Assembly: GCA_934098665.1 (NCBI GenBank)
Contig: CAKOOO010000003.1
Coordinates: 41,327-105,326 of the forward strand
Length of the DNA stretch: 64,000 bases
From: an uncultured Bacilli bacterium
GTDB taxonomy: Bacteria; Bacillota_I; Bacilli_A; RF39; UBA660
Direction: 5' to 3'
Shown: piece after piece, positions 49,210-55,848 of the stretch
Layout: each line of letters opens with the position of its first letter
How positions within the stretch are numbered: the stretch's first letter is position 1
The notes under the pieces: generated by a model
Databases searched by the model: none
What the model saw: the letters and a program-made list of their open reading frames with translations, nothing else
What the model was told of the DNA's origin: nothing
Translations under genes and position numbers: made by a program

Positions 49210-50240
49210 AAAATATTGATTTAAAACAACTTGCTAAAAAAGTATTTAAATATTTAATAATTACATTATTAATTTGGTTTGTTAAAGTATTTATGTTTGG
49301 TAATGTTAGTGCTGCTACTGTTGATATTCAATTAACTTCATTTAAATATGATACTCGTAATATGTTAAATCTTGATTGGTATTCTATTGGTGCTGGTAAT
49401 TCTCATTTAGAATTTGATTTTGATTTTATTAATAGTAATGTACCTAATACAAGTTATTTGTATACATCAATTGTTTTATGTGCTGATACTACTTATTCAA
49501 GTAGTTATGCTACTGACCCTAGTGAAATTACTAACATACAAATTAATAATACTAATTATAGTTGTACTTATAAAAATTCTTCTTATACTGGAGGAAAAGT
49601 TGTTATTATTAATTTTTTAGCATATAGCACTGGTGCTAATTCTATTGTTATTTATCAAAATGATGATGCTAGTATTCAGTTAATTGATTTTGTTGTAGAT
49701 AGTTCATCTTATGTAAATCCAATGAATTACTCATCACAAACTGCAATTAATCAGAATAGTCAAATTATAAATCAAAATACCACAATTATAAATAAACAAG
49801 ACCAAACTAATAGTAAATTAGATGATTTAAATTCTAAAACTGATAAAACTAATCAAGAATTAAAAGATACTAATGATTTTCTAAAGGATAATACCGAGGC
49901 TAATGTTGATGTTTCTGGTTTGGGTACTGTATCAGGTTTATTACCTGCGGGTCCAGTAGATAGTTTACTTAATATTCCATTTAAGTTTTTATCGGTTTTA
50001 TCAAGTTCAGTAAGTGGTGCTTGCGTTCCCGTATCTACTAATTGGGTATTTAATACTACACTTAATATTCCGTGCTTTAGTGAACAATTTTATAGTGAGG
50101 TACCTACTGCATTAATGACATTTTTACAGGTTGTACCTTGTGCATTTATTTTAATTAAATATTTTAAACATTTATATAAGAAAGTTGATAGAGCCGTTAC
50201 TATGAATACTACGGCTGATGATGAGTGGGGAGTGATTTAA
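49206..50240 (+). CDS. Putative adsorption/minor coat protein (pIII-like)
   Basis: The 344 residues have a signal peptide ending FGNVSAATVD, a Ser/Asn/Thr-rich beta domain (residues 37-180), a coiled coil (INQNSQIINQNTTIINKQDQ, then SKLDDLNSKTDKTNQELKD), a Gly/Pro segment, a Cys pair domain and a C-terminal membrane span (LMTFLQVVPCAFILIKYF). This is the architecture of the tip protein that recognises the host. The ribosome-binding site is AGGAGG. Confidence 0.7.
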   Translation: MKNIDLKQLAKKVFKYLIITLLIWFVKVFMFGNVSAATVDIQLTSFKYDTRNMLNLDWYSIGAGNSHLEFDFDFINSNVPNTSYLYTSIVLCADTTYSSSYATDPSEITNIQINNTNYSCTYKNSSYTGGKVVIINFLAYSTGANSIVIYQNDDASIQLIDFVVDSSSYVNPMNYSSQTAINQNSQIINQNTTIINKQDQTNSKLDDLNSKTDKTNQELKDTNDFLKDNTEANVDVSGLGTVSGLLPAGPVDSLLNIPFKFLSVLSSSVSGACVPVSTNWVFNTTLNIPCFSEQFYSEVPTALMTFLQVVPCAFILIKYFKHLYKKVDRAVTMNTTADDEWGVI

Positions 50241-50241
50241 A

Positions 50242-50559
50242 ATGGTAGCAAAATTATTAAATGGCTTTTTTAGCCTATTATTAAAATTATTAATGACTTT
50301 AGTGCAAATTATTTGTTTACCTATTAATGCTTTATTTGACAATGTATTTCCAGATTTTAGTAGTAAATTAACCTTAATTGATAATGGCTTAAATACCGCT
50401 TATAGTGGCTTATCATTTGCCATTAATATTATTCCACCTATGGTAAGAGAAACAATTGCCTTTATTATCTCAATAGAACTTGCAATGCTTGTAATTATGA
50501 AGTCTACTCATTTAACTAGTAAAGTTTGGACATTGCTTCAAAAAATTAAATTTTGGTAG
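50242..50559 (+). CDS. Hydrophobic phage protein (pVI-like)
   Basis: The 105 residues have two or three hydrophobic stretches (FFSLLLKLLMTLVQIICLPI, LSFAINIIPPMV, IAFIISIELAMLVIM). It sits between the pIII-like and Zot genes, where gene VI lies in filamentous phages. Confidence 0.6.
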   Translation: MVAKLLNGFFSLLLKLLMTLVQIICLPINALFDNVFPDFSSKLTLIDNGLNTAYSGLSFAINIIPPMVRETIAFIISIELAMLVIMKSTHLTSKVWTLLQKIKFW

Positions 50560-50565
50560 GTGTCT

Positions 50566-51186
50566 ATGCAATTTTTTAAAACTAAAATTGAATTTAATAC
50601 ATTTTTTAAAAAAGGCTTACCACCAATTGATGATAGATTTGGAGTATATTTCGTTTGTGGTCGTCAAGGTAGTGGTAAAAATTATTATGCAGTTAAATTA
50701 CTGCTCGCGCAAGATAAAGTCACTTGCGCGAGCGTTAAATCTAATGTACACAGTTTAAATATACCAGGTTATAATATTAAATATTTTAACGATATTACTA
50801 CTCTTTATAATGATACTGAAGAGTATTGCATTTATTTAATTGATGAGATTTCCCGTAAATATGATAAAAATTCAAAGACTGATACTCAATTTTATGCTTG
50901 GTTAAATCAGTCCAGGAAAAGGAAAAGAATTGTTATAATGATTACACAAGAGTGGCGAGAACTTCCAATGTGGATCAGAAGACCCGCTAAATATATGATT
51001 AGTACTCATCGTAACTTTTTGAGTAGATTTGGTATTTATACAACTACTGTTGGCGATGCTGAAAATATGGTTTTTAATAAGGATGAGGGCGAATATGAAT
51101 GCCCCACTATTAAACGTATTATTTATAAGAGAAATAAATATATTGCTAGCCTTTATGATACATTTGAGGCTATCAATGCTCTGTAA
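50566..51186 (+). CDS. Zot/pI-type morphogenesis ATPase
   Basis: P-loop VYFVCGRQGSGKNYYAVKLL and Walker B EEYCIYLIDEISRKYDKN identify the zonula occludens toxin-like ATPase that drives filamentous phage assembly at the membrane. About 206 residues. The usual C-terminal membrane anchor of longer Zot proteins is missing, as in other Gram-positive versions. I choose ATG 50566 over GTG 50560 because GTAGGTG precedes it. A GC-rich perfect hairpin lies inside the gene at 50703-50733. Confidence 0.85.
   Translation: MQFFKTKIEFNTFFKKGLPPIDDRFGVYFVCGRQGSGKNYYAVKLLLAQDKVTCASVKSNVHSLNIPGYNIKYFNDITTLYNDTEEYCIYLIDEISRKYDKNSKTDTQFYAWLNQSRKRKRIVIMITQEWRELPMWIRRPAKYMISTHRNFLSRFGIYTTTVGDAENMVFNKDEGEYECPTIKRIIYKRNKYIASLYDTFEAINAL
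50703..50733 (+). other. GC-rich perfect hairpin in the zot gene: candidate packaging signal or strand origin
   Basis: GCTCGCGCAAG and CTTGCGCGAGC form an 11-bp perfect stem with loop ATAAAGTCA. It is by far the most GC-rich short segment of the phage. Confidence 0.6.
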
Positions 51187-51232
51187 TTAAGTGACACACT
51201 TAAAAAATAAACCCTCTTTTGAAAATTCAGGA

Positions 51233-51421
51233 ACTATTTAAAATATTTTAGTAAGCTTGCTTGCAAGATTACTAAATATGTTTTAAATAGTCTGCAAAAC
51301 CCCACTGGGTTTTGCTATAAAGATAAAGGGGGTTTGGGGTCCTCCCCTTATAGAGAAATAGCGACATAATTGCGCACAAATGCTACACTACGACTAAAAG
51401 CATTTGTGGTGTCAGGTGTCA
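51233..51421 (+). other. Prophage replication origin region (hairpins and iterons)
   Basis: Between zot and rep are: a long imperfect hairpin (51233-51291, arms of about 28 bases sharing ACTATTTAAAA, TTTAGTAA and CTTGC); GCAAAACCC/GGGTTTTGC (51294-51315); a G/C-cluster hairpin ATAAAGGGG...CCCCTTAT (51323-51351); CACAAATGCT/AGCATTTGTG (51375-51408); and a tandem GGTGTCA repeat (51408-51421) just ahead of rep. There is no gene here. This is the pattern of a rolling-circle origin with nick-site and Rep-binding repeats. Confidence 0.65.
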
Positions 51422-51442
51422 AAAAAATAAAAGGAGAAAAAA

Positions 51443-52021
51443 ATGGAAGAAGAAAAGAAAAAAATAAAAGATAAATTTAGATCTAAATGCTTTAATTTTG
51501 TACTTTACCCAGAAGATGAAACACATTGTAAAGCATTAGAAAAAATAAAAGAAAAATATGAATATGCATATATTTTACACGATAGTGATGAAAATGAGAC
51601 AACGGGCGAAATAAAAAAAGAACATTGGCACATTGTATTAAGATTTAAAAATGCAAAATGGAATACTGCTCTTGCTGATGAATTAGGTATAACTCCTAAT
51701 TATATTGAAGAGACAAGAACATTGAAACACTCGTTATTATATTTAATTCATTACTATGAACCCGAGAAACACCAATACACATTAGACTGTATACACGGCC
51801 CTTTAAAAAAAGTATTACAAGGTTATATTGTAAATGAGGGTAAAACCGAGGGTGAGAAAGTTCTAGAAATATTTGAAGAAATAGATACCACTGATAAAAT
51901 GATAGATTTTAGACTATTTGCTAAACATGTTGCTAAAATTGGTTATTGGGACACATTAAGGCGCTCAAGTTCATTAATTTTGCGATATTTAGATTTACAT
52001 AATGGCGAATATCATTTATAA
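51443..52021 (+). CDS. HUH-type rolling-circle replication initiator
   Basis: The 192 residues contain AYILHDSDENET, the HUH metal motif in EHWHIVLRF (near residue 63) and a Tyr-rich segment LLYLIHYYEPEKHQYTLDC that holds the nucleophile, plus a C-terminal helical part. It resembles Rep_2-type plasmid initiators (pMV158/pUB-like OBD). It would nick the dsDNA form at the upstream hairpin cluster. AAAGGAGAA precedes the ATG. Confidence 0.85.
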   Translation: MEEEKKKIKDKFRSKCFNFVLYPEDETHCKALEKIKEKYEYAYILHDSDENETTGEIKKEHWHIVLRFKNAKWNTALADELGITPNYIEETRTLKHSLLYLIHYYEPEKHQYTLDCIHGPLKKVLQGYIVNEGKTEGEKVLEIFEEIDTTDKMIDFRLFAKHVAKIGYWDTLRRSSSLILRYLDLHNGEYHL

Positions 52022-52051
52022 TTAATTTATAAGGTAGGTGATAGCATATTT

Positions 52052-52079
52052 GACAAATATTAAAAAATCTTTATAATAA
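52052..52079 (+). promoter_or_regulatory. Promoter of the integrase gene
   Basis: TTGACA, 16 bases, TATAAT, about 25 bases before ATG 52099. The integrase can therefore be expressed independently of rep. Confidence 0.75.
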
Positions 52080-52098
52080 TTGCCCAAGAGGTGGTTAT

Positions 52099-53058
52099 AT
52101 GAACTTCAATGAAGTTTATTTAGAATGGAAAATCTATGCTGCAAAACGGCATAAAAAACAATGTTTTGAAACACTTAACCAAAATTTTAACAAACATGTT
52201 TTGCCCTATTTTAAAGATATTGATATTTATGATCTTAAAATTAAAGATGTTATTAATTGGCAAAATATTATTACTGATTTGAATTATAGTAATAATTATA
52301 ATAAAAATTTATATTGCTGTTTTAAATCATTTTTAGATTATTGTGTACTTAATAATTATGTTTCAATTAATTATTTAGATATTATTGGTTCATTTAAAAA
52401 GAAATTTGAACCTAAAACTTATGATATTTATAATTATTTTGAATTTAATAATTTTAGAAAAGGTATCGATAATATTGTTTATAAATATTTTTTTGATTTA
52501 CTATTTTACTATGGTTTACGCTCTGGCGAGGCTATGGCTTTAAAATTCAGCGATTTAAATGGTAATTTACTTCATGTTGGTTCTTCTATTCATAGAAGAG
52601 GTAATCGTGAAATTGATAGTCCTAAAACTACTAATTCTGATCGTTATTTACATTTAAATATTATTATGACTTTTAAATTATTTGTTTTAAAATGTTTTTA
52701 TGTTAAAAAGTATGGTTCAAGTGATTATGATTATTTTGTTTTTGGTGGTAAATTTCCACTATCTCCTACATCTATTAATAGACATAAACATAATGCTTGT
52801 ATTAATAGAAATATTAGAGAGATTACAGTACATGAATTTAGACATAGTTGTGCAACTAGATTATTTAATTTAGGTTATTCAGTTAATCGAGTATCAAAAT
52901 TACTTGGTCATAGCAGTATATCAATTACTATGGACATTTATGTTCATTGCAAAGAAAAAAGAGATTTATTTTCTCTTCTCTCTAAATCAGATTTTTTTCA
53001 AACACTTAACCAAAATTTTAAAAAAATCTTATCATCTATTATCACACGCTTTGTGTAA
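52099..53058 (+). CDS. int: Tyrosine recombinase (phage integrase)
   Basis: The 319 residues have an N-terminal SAM-like core-binding domain and a catalytic domain: Arg in LLFYYGLRSGEAMALKFSDL, HxxR in VHEFRHSCATRL and the late LGHSSISITMDIYVH with His and Tyr. It ends nine bases before the right att core. GAGGTGG is its ribosome-binding site. It most likely integrates and excises this phage at tRNA-Leu. A 22-bp direct repeat lies near both ends of the gene. Confidence 0.93.
   Translation: MNFNEVYLEWKIYAAKRHKKQCFETLNQNFNKHVLPYFKDIDIYDLKIKDVINWQNIITDLNYSNNYNKNLYCCFKSFLDYCVLNNYVSINYLDIIGSFKKKFEPKTYDIYNYFEFNNFRKGIDNIVYKYFFDLLFYYGLRSGEAMALKFSDLNGNLLHVGSSIHRRGNREIDSPKTTNSDRYLHLNIIMTFKLFVLKCFYVKKYGSSDYDYFVFGGKFPLSPTSINRHKHNACINRNIREITVHEFRHSCATRLFNLGYSVNRVSKLLGHSSISITMDIYVHCKEKRDLFSLLSKSDFFQTLNQNFKKILSSIITRFV
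52169..52190 (+). repeat. 22-bp direct repeat, copy 1 (within int)
   Basis: Contains ACACTTAACCAAAATTTTAA; identical to 53000-53021, 831 bp downstream. Both copies encode TLNQNF. Confidence 0.85.
53000..53021 (+). repeat. 22-bp direct repeat, copy 2 (int 3' end)
   Basis: Second copy, 46 bp before the right att core, and thus in a position where an arm-type integrase site could lie. Confidence 0.8.
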
Positions 53059-53066
53059 TAATTTTA

Positions 53067-53093
53067 ATTGGTGCAGGTAAAGGGACTTGAACC
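53067..53093. repeat. Right attachment site (attR), within tRNA-Leu
   Basis: 27-bp copy identical to 47506-47532; it restores the 3' end of a complete tRNA-Leu. Confidence 0.9.
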
Positions 53094-53153
53094 CCCACGA
53101 ATTGCTTCATTAGATCCTAAGTCTAACGCGTCTGCCAATTCCGCCATACCTGC
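53069..53153 (-). tRNA. tRNA-Leu (anticodon TAG)
   Basis: An 85-nt class II tRNA with GCAGGTA/TACCTGC acceptor stem, D-arm TGGCGGAATTGGCAGACGC, anticodon loop CTTAGGA (UAG), long variable arm, GGTTCAAGTCC T-loop and encoded CCA. Its 3' end is the phage integration target and remains intact. Confidence 0.96.
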
Positions 53154-53159
53154 ATGAAA

Positions 53160-53236
53160 TGGTGGACCTCATAGGACTCGAACCTATGACCGCCCGGTTA
53201 TGAGCCGGATGCTCTAACCAGCTGAGCTAGAGGTCC
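53160..53236 (-). tRNA. tRNA with CAT anticodon, probably tRNA-Ile2 (lysidine) rather than Met
   Basis: 77 nt with GGACCTC acceptor, TAGCTCAGCTGGTTAGAGC D-arm, anticodon loop CTCATAA, TTCGAGTCC T-arm and encoded CCA. The GGACCT... acceptor resembles Ile2 tRNAs of Mollicutes and Bacillus, read with lysidine at C34. I cannot separate Ile2 from elongator Met decisively without comparison. Confidence 0.9.
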
Positions 53237-53295
53237 AACAACAATTTAAATTATAATATATATTTTATTAAAAATCAACTACTTTTTGTTAAAAA

Positions 53296-53327
53296 CCAGC
53301 TCAGGGGGTTAGTGCACCGTTCATAAC
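53296..53327 (+). pseudogene. tRNA-like fragment (5' half)
   Basis: CAGCTCAGGGGGTTAGTGC then ACCGTTCATAAC resembles a D-arm and the start of an anticodon arm (CAT), but no complementary 3' half follows. Confidence 0.4.
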
Positions 53328-53344
53328 TAAAAAAATAACCAAAT

Positions 53345-53373
53345 AAAAAAAAACTAAATAGTAAACTATTTAA
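53345..53373 (-). terminator. Terminator of infC-rpmI-rplT
   Basis: Minus-strand AAATAG TTTA CTATTT followed by AG and nine T residues, overlapping the end of rplT. Confidence 0.8.
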
Positions 53374-53932
53374 GTTTTTCGATTAATTCATTTTTCTTTA
53401 AAGCACTAATTCCTTTAATACCTTTTTCTTTTGCTAAAGCTTTTAAATCAGCTAAACTCATTGATTCTAAGTCATTTTTAACTTCTTCAATTTTTTCTTT
53501 AACAGTTTCTACTACTTTTGCAGTTTCTTTTTTAACTTCTTTTACTGTTTCTTTTACTTCAGTTTTAATTTCTTCACCTAAAAGAGCTTTTTGTGCAGTA
53601 ACAACTAGTGTTGAAAAACTTTTTGGATCATCAATTGCAAGTTCAGAAAGCATTTTACGATTAATTGCAACGCCAGCTTTAGTTAACCCATTGATAAATT
53701 TAGAATAACTTATACCATTTTCTCTGCATGCAGCATTAATTCTTGTAATCCAAAGTTTTCTAAAATTTCTTTTATTTTGTTTACGATCTCTAAATGCATA
53801 AGCACCACTATGGAATAATTGTTCTTGTGCAGTTTTATATAATCTATGTTTACTTCCAAAGTAACCTTTAGCTTGTTTTAAAACTTTTCTTCTTCTGTTT
53901 TTTGAAACAATTCCGCCTTTAACTCTTGCCAT
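53366..53932 (-). CDS. rplT: Ribosomal protein bL20 with C-terminal coiled-coil and SAP/Rho-N-like extension
   Basis: Residues 1-118 are a normal L20 ([48 protein letters not shown]). An extension of about 70 residues follows: a charged helical linker ([20 protein letters not shown]) and a final [20 protein letters not shown] then [10 protein letters not shown], which is a SAP/Rho_N-type nucleic-acid-binding motif. L20 is essential for early 50S assembly and represses its own operon. The extension is unusual for a ribosomal protein. Confidence 0.94.
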   Translation of the reverse strand: MARVKGGIVSKNRRRKVLKQAKGYFGSKHRLYKTAQEQLFHSGAYAFRDRKQNKRNFRKLWITRINAACRENGISYSKFINGLTKAGVAINRKMLSELAIDDPKSFSTLVVTAQKALLGEEIKTEVKETVKEVKKETAKVVETVKEKIEEVKNDLESMSLADLKALAKEKGIKGISALKKNELIEKLK

Positions 53933-53946
53933 AATTTACACCACCC

Positions 53947-54141
53947 TTATATAACTTTTGAAAGTCCTTTTGCCATTGCTTTACCTAAAGTTGCAGTACC
54001 TTTTCTTTGACGTACGGCTTTAGAACTATCCTTTCCTGTTTTGTGATTTCCATTACCCATTTTATAAGTAATAGTACCATTTTTCTTTTTGTTTAATACT
54101 TTACTACTTGCCTTATGTGTTTTTTGTTTACATTTTCCCAT
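53947..54141 (-). CDS. rpmI: Ribosomal protein bL35
   Basis: The 64 residues begin MGKCKQKTHKASSKV, with HKTGKDSSKAVRQRKG in the centre. Lys/Arg-rich, standard size. Between infC and rplT. Confidence 0.94.
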   Translation of the reverse strand: MGKCKQKTHKASSKVLNKKKNGTITYKMGNGNHKTGKDSSKAVRQRKGTATLGKAMAKGLSKVI

Positions 54142-54156
54142 AATTAAACTTCCTTT

Positions 54157-54678
54157 CTATTTTTTTGGAGCGAGCATCATATAAGCTTGACGACCATCCA
54201 TTTGAGGTTTTGTTTCAACATCAGCAACACTTTCTAGTGCTTGTGCAAAACGATTTAATACATCAAATCCAAGTTCTGGATGAGCCATTTGTCTTCCTTT
54301 GAAACGAATAAATGCTTTAATTTTGTGTCCTTTTTTTAAATAGTTTTCCGCATTTCTTCTTCTTGTTTCAAAATCACCAACATCAATTGTAACAGACAAA
54401 CGATATTCTTTAATCTCTTTGCTTGTTTCACGTTGTTTTTTTTGAGCATCCTTTAATTTTTTTTGTTTTTCATAACGGAATTTATTATAATCCATTATTT
54501 TAGTAACAGCCATGCCATTACCTTCATTCATAAGTACCAAATCAAGTCCAGCATAACCAGCTAAAGTAAGTGCATCGCTTAATTTTTTTATACCCATTTT
54601 TTCCCCATTTGGACCAATTACCAAAACTTGTTCAGCTTTAATCTGATTATTAATTGGTAAATCTTCAATCTTTGCTAT
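54157..54678 (-). CDS. infC: Translation initiation factor IF-3 (ATA start)
   Basis: The protein contains IGPNGEKMGIKKLSDALTLA, MDYNKFRYEKQKKLKDAQKK, FIRFKGRQMAHPELGFDVL and a C-terminal PKMDGR-type ending (KPQMDGRQAYMML). Gene finders place the start at TTG 54624, but then the N-terminal IKIEDLPINNQIKAEQV region, conserved in IF-3, is lost and no ribosome-binding site exists. In-frame ATA 54678 lies eight bases after GGAGG. A rare start codon is the known autoregulation device of infC (AUU in E. coli). Confidence 0.9.
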   Translation of the reverse strand: MAKIEDLPINNQIKAEQVLVIGPNGEKMGIKKLSDALTLAGYAGLDLVLMNEGNGMAVTKIMDYNKFRYEKQKKLKDAQKKQRETSKEIKEYRLSVTIDVGDFETRRRNAENYLKKGHKIKAFIRFKGRQMAHPELGFDVLNRFAQALESVADVETKPQMDGRQAYMMLAPKK

Positions 54679-54679
54679 A

Positions 54680-54817
54680 CTCTTTCCCTCCTTTTAATTA
54701 AAAAGATGGATATCACTATCCACCTTAAAAGCATCATTTTAATATTTAAGCTTTTGACCTATCAAAACTACTTCGATCAGGTGGATAAAAATCTCTTTCC
54801 TCTAATTAACTAAAAAT
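54680..54817 (-). promoter_or_regulatory. L20-type leader upstream of infC
   Basis: The leader contains TATCCACCT early and AGGTGGATA late (long-range pairing), and AGGTGGATA can instead pair with TATCCATC followed by a T run as a terminator. Mutually exclusive stems upstream of infC-rpmI-rplT match the L20-responsive attenuation leader of Bacillota. Confidence 0.7.
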
Positions 54818-54847
54818 AGTTTACACCAACATTATATGTTTTGTCAA
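54818..54847 (-). promoter_or_regulatory. Promoter of infC-rpmI-rplT
   Basis: TTGACA (54842-54847), 18-base spacer, TAAACT (54818-54823) on the minus strand. Confidence 0.65.
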
Positions 54848-54872
54848 GTCATTGATTACATTTTATAAAAAA

Positions 54873-55532
54873 TTAATATAAGCTATATTTTTTAACTCTA
54901 TTATATCCATGACCTAAATTATTTACATCAATATTTTTTTCATTAATTGGTATATATTTAATCTTATATTTTTTCATAAGCATAAAGGTCATTTTAACAT
55001 ATAAGTTAATAGCTTTTGGAATTTGCCCATTTTGAACTAAATTTGTAAGTGGTTCAAAATATAAAGGTATTAAAGTATTATTAATCATATTAATTACTTT
55101 TTCATGATTAACTACATAATCATCATATATTTTTTGAGCAATTAAAACGCCATATACATCATAATCAAGAAGTATTTTTTTACCCACATCTATGGAAAGT
55201 AAATAATTTCTTATTGTTCTTAAACTCTCTAAATATTTATGATTATCTTCAAGGCCTAATATATCACAGCATATTGTCGTAATATAACAAAATGTATCTT
55301 TATCCCTTCTTGGATCATAGCCATGTTTTGCCATCCATCTAACTTGCGTATCAATATAAGAATTACTTCTTACAGTATCTTTTGAATAGCTTGAACATTT
55401 TTCATCCATTGCCATTGGTCTTCCATGACGAGTACAACGAAATCCTCTTGTTGTGGCATCAGATTTACTAGCTAAATCATAATTTTTACATGTTAAGCAA
55501 TAACCTTTATATTCATTTAAATAATCTTTCAT
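54873..55532 (-). CDS. Cysteine-rich CFI-box-like protein, unknown function
   Basis: The 219 residues have N-terminal metal-like clusters (CLTCKNY, GFRCTRHGRPMAMDEKC) and a central DTFCYITTICCDILGLED followed by LRTIRNYLL, resembling the CFI-box (C-F/Y-I-T-T/A). The C-terminus is helical. No signal peptide. I cannot assign a function. Confidence 0.6.
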   Translation of the reverse strand: MKDYLNEYKGYCLTCKNYDLASKSDATTRGFRCTRHGRPMAMDEKCSSYSKDTVRSNSYIDTQVRWMAKHGYDPRRDKDTFCYITTICCDILGLEDNHKYLESLRTIRNYLLSIDVGKKILLDYDVYGVLIAQKIYDDYVVNHEKVINMINNTLIPLYFEPLTNLVQNGQIPKAINLYVKMTFMLMKKYKIKYIPINEKNIDVNNLGHGYNRVKKYSLY

Positions 55533-55593
55533 TTTATCCCCCTTAAAACTAACACTATTATACTTATTTTTTTAAATTTGTCAAATTAAAAGC

Positions 55594-55848
55594 CTAAAGA
55601 TTTTCTTTAAGCTCCACAATTGTTTGTCCTAAATTCCAATTATCTAAATAATATTTTTGAACATGATTATTATTTTTTAAAACACGATGAACTTTTTTTG
55701 TTAAAATATTTGTGCTTTTACCATGAATTATTATTATAGTATCATTTTTTAAAAGTATATTCTCTTTTATAAAACTATTTACAAGTACCTCTACCATACT
55801 TTCAACTTCACCATGTAAATCGAGTTTAGGCGTTTTGCTGGTTATCAT
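55594..55848 (-). CDS. Stand-alone Smr-domain protein
   Basis: The 84 residues have KLDLHGEVESMVEVLVNSF with the LDLHG motif and IIIIHGKSTNILTKKVHRVL with the HGKG-like motif, as in the nuclease domain of MutS2. Here the domain stands alone. It overlaps the PfkB gene by 23 bases. Confidence 0.8.
   Translation of the reverse strand: MITSKTPKLDLHGEVESMVEVLVNSFIKENILLKNDTIIIIHGKSTNILTKKVHRVLKNNNHVQKYYLDNWNLGQTIVELKENL

Larger units (their letters stand above)
47506..53093 (+). mobile_element. Inovirus-type (filamentous phage) prophage integrated in tRNA-Leu
   Basis: A 5.56-kb unit bounded by 27-bp direct repeats (47506-47532 and 53067-53093) overlapping the 3' end of tRNA-Leu. Gene order on the plus strand: small proteins, ssDNA-binding-type protein, major-coat-like protein, small membrane proteins, adsorption-like protein with signal peptide and coiled coil, hydrophobic protein, Zot ATPase, origin region, HUH Rep, tyrosine integrase. 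This is the inovirus module order (replication/structure/assembly). All frames are intact, so it may be active. Assignments other than Zot, Rep and integrase rest on size, topology and position. Confidence 0.88.

Noticed and set aside
52099..53058. The tyrosine recombinase as the invertase for the promoter cassettes
   Set aside because: It lies within the prophage, adjacent to its att site and far from the cassettes; the att core has no similarity to the cassette arms. Most likely the phage integrase only.
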